Shown piece by piece: positions 60,554 to 64,000 of a stretch of 64,000 nucleotides of DNA; positions within the stretch are counted from its first letter, which is position 1, and every line of letters starts with the position of its first letter. This DNA is from Paenibacillus dendritiformis (GTDB lineage: Bacteria > Bacillota > Bacilli > Paenibacillales > Paenibacillaceae), in contig NZ_AP025344.1 of the NCBI RefSeq assembly GCF_021654795.1, forward strand, positions 5,828,501 to 5,892,500, given 5' to 3'. The notes under the pieces were generated by a model. That model saw only the letters and a list, made by a program, of their open reading frames with translations, did not search any database and had not been told where the DNA came from. The position numbers and the translations under genes were made by a program.

Positions 60554-60698
60554 GGCCATGTCCGTTCTGTACAAAAATAAAGCTGCATTGTCCAAATACA
60601 GCCCCCCTGACTTTTTCTACAATGGGCTTGAGCCGGGCAGACCTGTTCTGTCCGAGAGTTCACGGCTCAAATGTGTAGAGGGAACGGAGGGCTTTTTG

Positions 60699-62552
60699 AT
60701 GTTCGACAAGCTTCCACGCAACCGGATTCATGCGGATATTCCCAGCGGGGGGCACCGCCCCCTGGACTGGCTCCCATCCGGACTGGAGACGGGAATGGAC
60801 CGGATCGCGGACGCGGTTCTGGCCGCATGCCATGCCGGAAGGAAGGATGTTCTGTACGTTGCGCTTGATGCAACGCATGGCGCGAATGTGCAAGCCGTCG
60901 CCTCCCGGCTGACGGACCGGCTGGAACAGGAGCAGATTCGGGCTCATGTCTATTCCACGGAAGATTATTTATACGGCGGCAGCGAGCTGCGCCGCCGCTT
61001 CGACCGCTATATTACGGACAATCGCGCCTTCGGCTATATGGCCAGCGACGTGGCGTTCACCGATTATTTCCGCTCAGACGCTGCCGCATGCTGGGCAGCC
61101 GAGGCGAAGCAGGATACCGCCGCGAAGCCGGGGGCCAGGCAGGTGGTCCTGATATGCGGCCCCGGCGCGCTGTGGCTCGGCGGCGATCGGATCGGGCTGT
61201 CGTTCTATTGCGACGTATCCCGGGAATACCAACAGCGGGAGCACCGCCGGTCACTGCGCAATCTCGGCTTCTCCTGGAACCGCGATCATACGGAGAAGTA
61301 TAAAATTTGCCTCTTCCTCGAGTGGCCGGCCTGGGAGACGTACCGGAAGCAGCATCTCGGCCGCTTCGACTATTATGTCGATCTGAACCGGCCCGCGAAG
61401 CCGGTCATCACGACGGTCGCAGCCTTGCGAAGAATGGCGGCGGAAGCGGCGGGACAGCCGTTCCGCGTCAAGCCGTTCTTCGCGCCGGGCGTATGGGGCG
61501 GACAGTATTTGAAGGAGCTGTGCGATCTGCCTCCGGAATGGGTCAACTGCGCCTGGAGCTTCGAGCCGATCGCCCCCGAGAACACGCTGCTGCTGGAATA
61601 CCGGGACGAGACGATCGAGGTGCCGTTCACGCTGCTGCTCGGGTATGAGCATCAGGCTGTCATGGGCGATCGCATCGTCGGGCTGTTCGGGGACTATTTC
61701 CCGGTCCGGTTCGACTATCTGGATACGATCGGCGGCAGCCATCTGTCCTGCCAGGTCCATCCGAAGCAGGCGTATATCGAAGGCGTGTTCAACGAGCGGA
61801 TGACGCAGCAGGAATCATACTACATTATGGAGCGCCGGAACGATGCCAAAGTCTATCTGGGCTTGACCGACGGCACGACGCCGAAGCAGTTCCTCGGCGC
61901 GGTGCGCGAGGCTCAGGACACGGGCGTGCCGCTGCCCTTCGAATCGTACGTCAAGGAATACGATTCGGCGAAGGGCGCGCTGTATCTTATCCCGCCGGGA
62001 ACGGTTCACTGCTCGGGCAAAGACAATCTCGTGCTCGAAATCTCGTCGACGACCTGGTGGTTCACCTTCAAAATCTATGATTATTTGCGCCAGGATCTGG
62101 ACGGGAAGCCGCGTCCGATCAATATCGATCATGCCGCGCGGAACATCAATGCCGGCTTGACGGAAGAGGAGGTCCGGCACCGGCTCATCCCGGAGCCGCT
62201 GCTCATCGGGCGCCAAGGCGGGAACGAGGAATATCTGCTCGGCGAGCATGAGGACGTGCTGTTCAGCGTGAAGCGGGTTCATCTGATTGACCGCTGGGAG
62301 GACGACACGAACGGCGAGTTCGTCATGGTTAACCTGGTCGAGGGCGAACGGGTGCGCCTCGTGCCGCTGGCCGATCCCTCGAAGGCGGTGGAATTCGGCT
62401 ACGCCGAAAGCTATATCGTGCCGGCCAGCGTCGGCGCCTACCGGCTGGAGAACGCCGGGAGCGCGCTATGCAAGCTCGTGAAGGCGGGCGTGGCGTCCCA
62501 TTGGCAGACGCCGCTGCTGCCGCACGGCTGGCCGGCCGGCGCGGAGGCGTAG
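60699..62552 (+). CDS. Class I phosphomannose isomerase with N-terminal kinase-like domain
   Basis: 617 residues. The C-terminal two thirds (from about 270) form a class I mannose-6-phosphate isomerase: the zinc motif QVHPKQAY and the second histidine in PPGTVHCSG are visible. The first 230 residues resemble a uridine kinase-like nucleotide fold, with VLYVALDATHGANVQAVASRL and YSTEDYLYGG, but the P-loop is not intact (GxxxxGK is lacking). The ATG follows GGAGGG by seven bases; the frame is open further upstream but overlaps the AraC gene end. In this locus it would turn mannose-6-phosphate into fructose-6-phosphate. The role of the first domain is unknown. Confidence 0.85.
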   Translation: MFDKLPRNRIHADIPSGGHRPLDWLPSGLETGMDRIADAVLAACHAGRKDVLYVALDATHGANVQAVASRLTDRLEQEQIRAHVYSTEDYLYGGSELRRRFDRYITDNRAFGYMASDVAFTDYFRSDAAACWAAEAKQDTAAKPGARQVVLICGPGALWLGGDRIGLSFYCDVSREYQQREHRRSLRNLGFSWNRDHTEKYKICLFLEWPAWETYRKQHLGRFDYYVDLNRPAKPVITTVAALRRMAAEAAGQPFRVKPFFAPGVWGGQYLKELCDLPPEWVNCAWSFEPIAPENTLLLEYRDETIEVPFTLLLGYEHQAVMGDRIVGLFGDYFPVRFDYLDTIGGSHLSCQVHPKQAYIEGVFNERMTQQESYYIMERRNDAKVYLGLTDGTTPKQFLGAVREAQDTGVPLPFESYVKEYDSAKGALYLIPPGTVHCSGKDNLVLEISSTTWWFTFKIYDYLRQDLDGKPRPINIDHAARNINAGLTEEEVRHRLIPEPLLIGRQGGNEEYLLGEHEDVLFSVKRVHLIDRWEDDTNGEFVMVNLVEGERVRLVPLADPSKAVEFGYAESYIVPASVGAYRLENAGSALCKLVKAGVASHWQTPLLPHGWPAGAEA

Positions 62553-62555
62553 GCC

Positions 62556-63575
62556 GTGGGCGCCCCGGAGCGGCCGGAAGGCCGCCGCAGCCCCGGGCGG
62601 GGCGCTGCCGCGCCGCCGAAGGCGGTCACGCTGGCGCTCGATGCCGGCGGGACGGCCCTGAAGGGGGCGGTCGTCGCCGGCGGGCGCCTCGTGCCCGGCC
62701 TGGCCGGCCAGTGGCCGTCTCGTGCCGACGGCGAGCCGGACGCCATCGTGGCCGGCTTCGCCGCAGCCTGCGGCGAGCTGCTGGCCGCCTATGCGGCCTA
62801 TACGGCCGCCGGGCCGGAAGCCCCCGCAGCCGGAGCGCCGCTGCGCATCGGCTTCGCCTTCCCCGGCCCGTTCGACTATGCCGCCGGCGTCGCGCGCCTG
62901 CAGGGCCTCGGCAAGTACGAGCGCCTCTACGGCGTGAACGTGCGCGTGGCGCTGTGGGCCGAGTTCGCCCGCCAGGCCATGCGCGGGATTCCGCACGCGG
63001 CTGAACTCGCCCGGGCGGACATCCGCTTCGCGAACGATGCGCTGCTGTTCGCGCTCGGGCTCGGCCGCCGCTATCCGGGCGAACGCTTGCTGTGCTTGAC
63101 GCTCGGCACCGGCCTCGGATCGGCCTTCATCGAGGCCGGGCAGCCCTTCGCGGGCCGGGACGGCGTGCCGCCAGGCGGCCTGCTGTACGCGGAACCGTAC
63201 CGCGGACAGCCTGCGGACGGCCAATTCGGCCGCCGCGGCATTTTGCGGCTCGCCGACGAGCTTGGCGCGGGCGCTGCTGGCGGCGACGTGCATGATCTCG
63301 CCGCGGCCGCGTATAGCGGCGATCCCGGAGCGGCCGCGGTCTTCGCGGCATACGGAAGGCGGCTCAGCGAGTTCCTCGAGCCGTATGTCCCGGCCTTCCG
63401 TCCCCGCCGCCTCATCCTCGGCGGCCAGATCGCGAAGAGCGCCAGCTTGTTCCTCGAGCCGCTGGAAGCGCTGTTGCGAAGCGTCGGCGGCTTCGCGGAG
63501 ACGAGCGATCGCGTGATGGAGCATACGTATGAAGGCATTGACGCTTTATTCGACGGAACAAGGAGCAAGACGTAA
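62556..63575 (+). CDS. ROK-family sugar kinase
   Basis: 339 residues of the ROK family. Phosphate motif LALDAGGTALKGAVV near residue 27, catalytic Asp in FANDALLFALGLG, and LTLGTGLGSAFIEAG. The cysteine-rich zinc motif (CGxxGCxE) of most ROK kinases is missing: the place reads FGRRGILRLADE. The start is GTG at 62556 with GGAGG overlapping the stop of the isomerase gene, four bases away, so the two are cotranscribed. It would phosphorylate mannose or a related hexose released by the next gene. Confidence 0.88.
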   Translation: MGAPERPEGRRSPGRGAAAPPKAVTLALDAGGTALKGAVVAGGRLVPGLAGQWPSRADGEPDAIVAGFAAACGELLAAYAAYTAAGPEAPAAGAPLRIGFAFPGPFDYAAGVARLQGLGKYERLYGVNVRVALWAEFARQAMRGIPHAAELARADIRFANDALLFALGLGRRYPGERLLCLTLGTGLGSAFIEAGQPFAGRDGVPPGGLLYAEPYRGQPADGQFGRRGILRLADELGAGAAGGDVHDLAAAAYSGDPGAAAVFAAYGRRLSEFLEPYVPAFRPRRLILGGQIAKSASLFLEPLEALLRSVGGFAETSDRVMEHTYEGIDALFDGTRSKT

Positions 63576-63733
63576 GACGTTACCTGCTAACGCCGTGACT
63601 ATACAGCGGCAGGCCCGCTGCGGCTGCATGCGCCGAGCACTTGCTCCGAGGGGGCCGCTTCGCTCCAGATGCGGTCCATGCTGCGAACCAGTCAACGGAC
63701 AAAGTTTTAGACCACCGGGAAAGGATGATAAAT

Positions 63734-64000
63734 TTGAGCCGACAGATTCAACAGGCAGACACGCCGGCGCCGAAGCGGGCATGGACCATCTGCGCCATCC
63801 ATCATTCGCATACCGATATCGGGTATACGGACCGACAAGAGAAAATTGAACAGTATCACGTCGATTTTATCCGCCAAGCGCTTCGCATCATTGCCCAGGC
63901 CAAGGATGGCAGCCGCCCGGAATATGACGGCTTCCGCTGGACATGCGAGACGTTCTGGGCCGTTGAGCGGTTCCTGGAGAGCGCCGCGCCGGAAGAGCGG
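63734..64000 (+). CDS. Glycoside hydrolase family 38 (alpha-mannosidase-like), N-terminal part
   Basis: The open frame runs to the window edge (89 codons). It contains IHHSHTDIGYTDRQEKI, the metal-binding HxHxDxGYT motif at the start of GH38 enzymes, then FRWTCETFWAVERFLE, typical of their active-site neighbourhood. TTG at 63734 lies after AAAGGATG; an ATG at 63725 is in frame but overlaps this ribosome site. It would release mannose from glycans and completes the picture of a mannoside-use operon. Confidence 0.8.
   Translation, partial: MSRQIQQADTPAPKRAWTICAIHHSHTDIGYTDRQEKIEQYHVDFIRQALRIIAQAKDGSRPEYDGFRWTCETFWAVERFLESAAPEER

Noticed and set aside
1..64000. CRISPR arrays, tRNA or rRNA genes, insertion sequences, prophage genes
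   Set aside because: None was recognised: no regular spacer arrays, no cloverleaf with TTCGA-type arms in gaps, no transposase or integrase motif in any translated frame.

Overview
The window looks like a chromosomal segment of a spore-forming Firmicute of the Paenibacillus type. The evidence is a moderately high GC content, strong AGGAGG-type ribosome binding sites, frequent GTG and TTG starts, a cluster of engulfment and forespore sporulation genes (spoIIID, spoIIQ, spoIID, spoIIR), an S-layer anchored protease, and gene orders that match the Bacillus chromosome (murA-spoIID-spoIIQ-spoIIID-mbl-flhO; atp operon-wecB-upp-glyA-ywlG-rpiB-ywlE-mntP-ywlC-spoIIR-prmC-prfA). No tRNA, rRNA, CRISPR array, insertion sequence or prophage was seen. 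Almost all genes lie on the minus strand; only a 48-codon gene near 41.9 kb and the sugar locus at the right end lie on the plus strand. Layout: 1-6.4 kb carries a cut flagellar rod gene, mbl and the spoIIID/spoIIQ/spoIID/murA sporulation and wall block with a DUF1146 protein. 6.5-9.3 kb is a secreted subtilase with PPC and SLH domains. 9.4-10.3 kb is non-coding and holds a dispersed repeat. 10.3-21.0 kb is an 11-gene nuo operon (nuoABCDHIJKLMN, no nuoEFG) whose NuoC has a charged N-terminal extension of about 290 residues. 21.5-28.8 kb is the F1Fo ATP synthase operon. 29-41.5 kb holds wecB, upp, glyA, ywlG, rpiB, ywlE, mntP, ywlC, spoIIR, prmC, prfA and ychF. Between ywlE and rpiB sits a well-formed ZTP (pfl) riboswitch with its own promoter and terminator. 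41.9-46.2 kb holds a tiny orphan gene, a helical protein of unknown function, a secreted three-repeat protein and an SNF-family transporter. 46.2-47.5 kb is a 1.3 kb non-coding stretch with further copies of the dispersed repeat. 47.5-50.7 kb is a complete ECF vitamin-type importer (T, fused double ATPase, S). 51-59.3 kb holds type 2 IPP isomerase, two-subunit L-serine dehydratase, an MFS exporter, a Fur-linked siderophore-type ATPase with a cysteine-rich tail, cardiolipin synthase and an orphan TorD-like chaperone. 59.6-64 kb on the plus strand is a probable mannoside locus: AraC regulator, phosphomannose isomerase fused to a kinase-like domain, ROK sugar kinase, and the start of a GH38 alpha-mannosidase. 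How the parts work together: nuo and atp supply respiratory proton pumping and ATP synthesis. Matches to sigma-E and sigma-F promoter consensus in front of spoIIID, spoIIQ and spoIIR fit their known compartment-specific roles. The ZTP riboswitch would tie one-carbon status to glyA and its companions. I found no clearly new biological system. The best leads are the riboswitch-controlled rpiB-ywlG-glyA unit, the modular dispersed repeat, the cysteine-tailed ATPase and the bifunctional-looking mannose isomerase.
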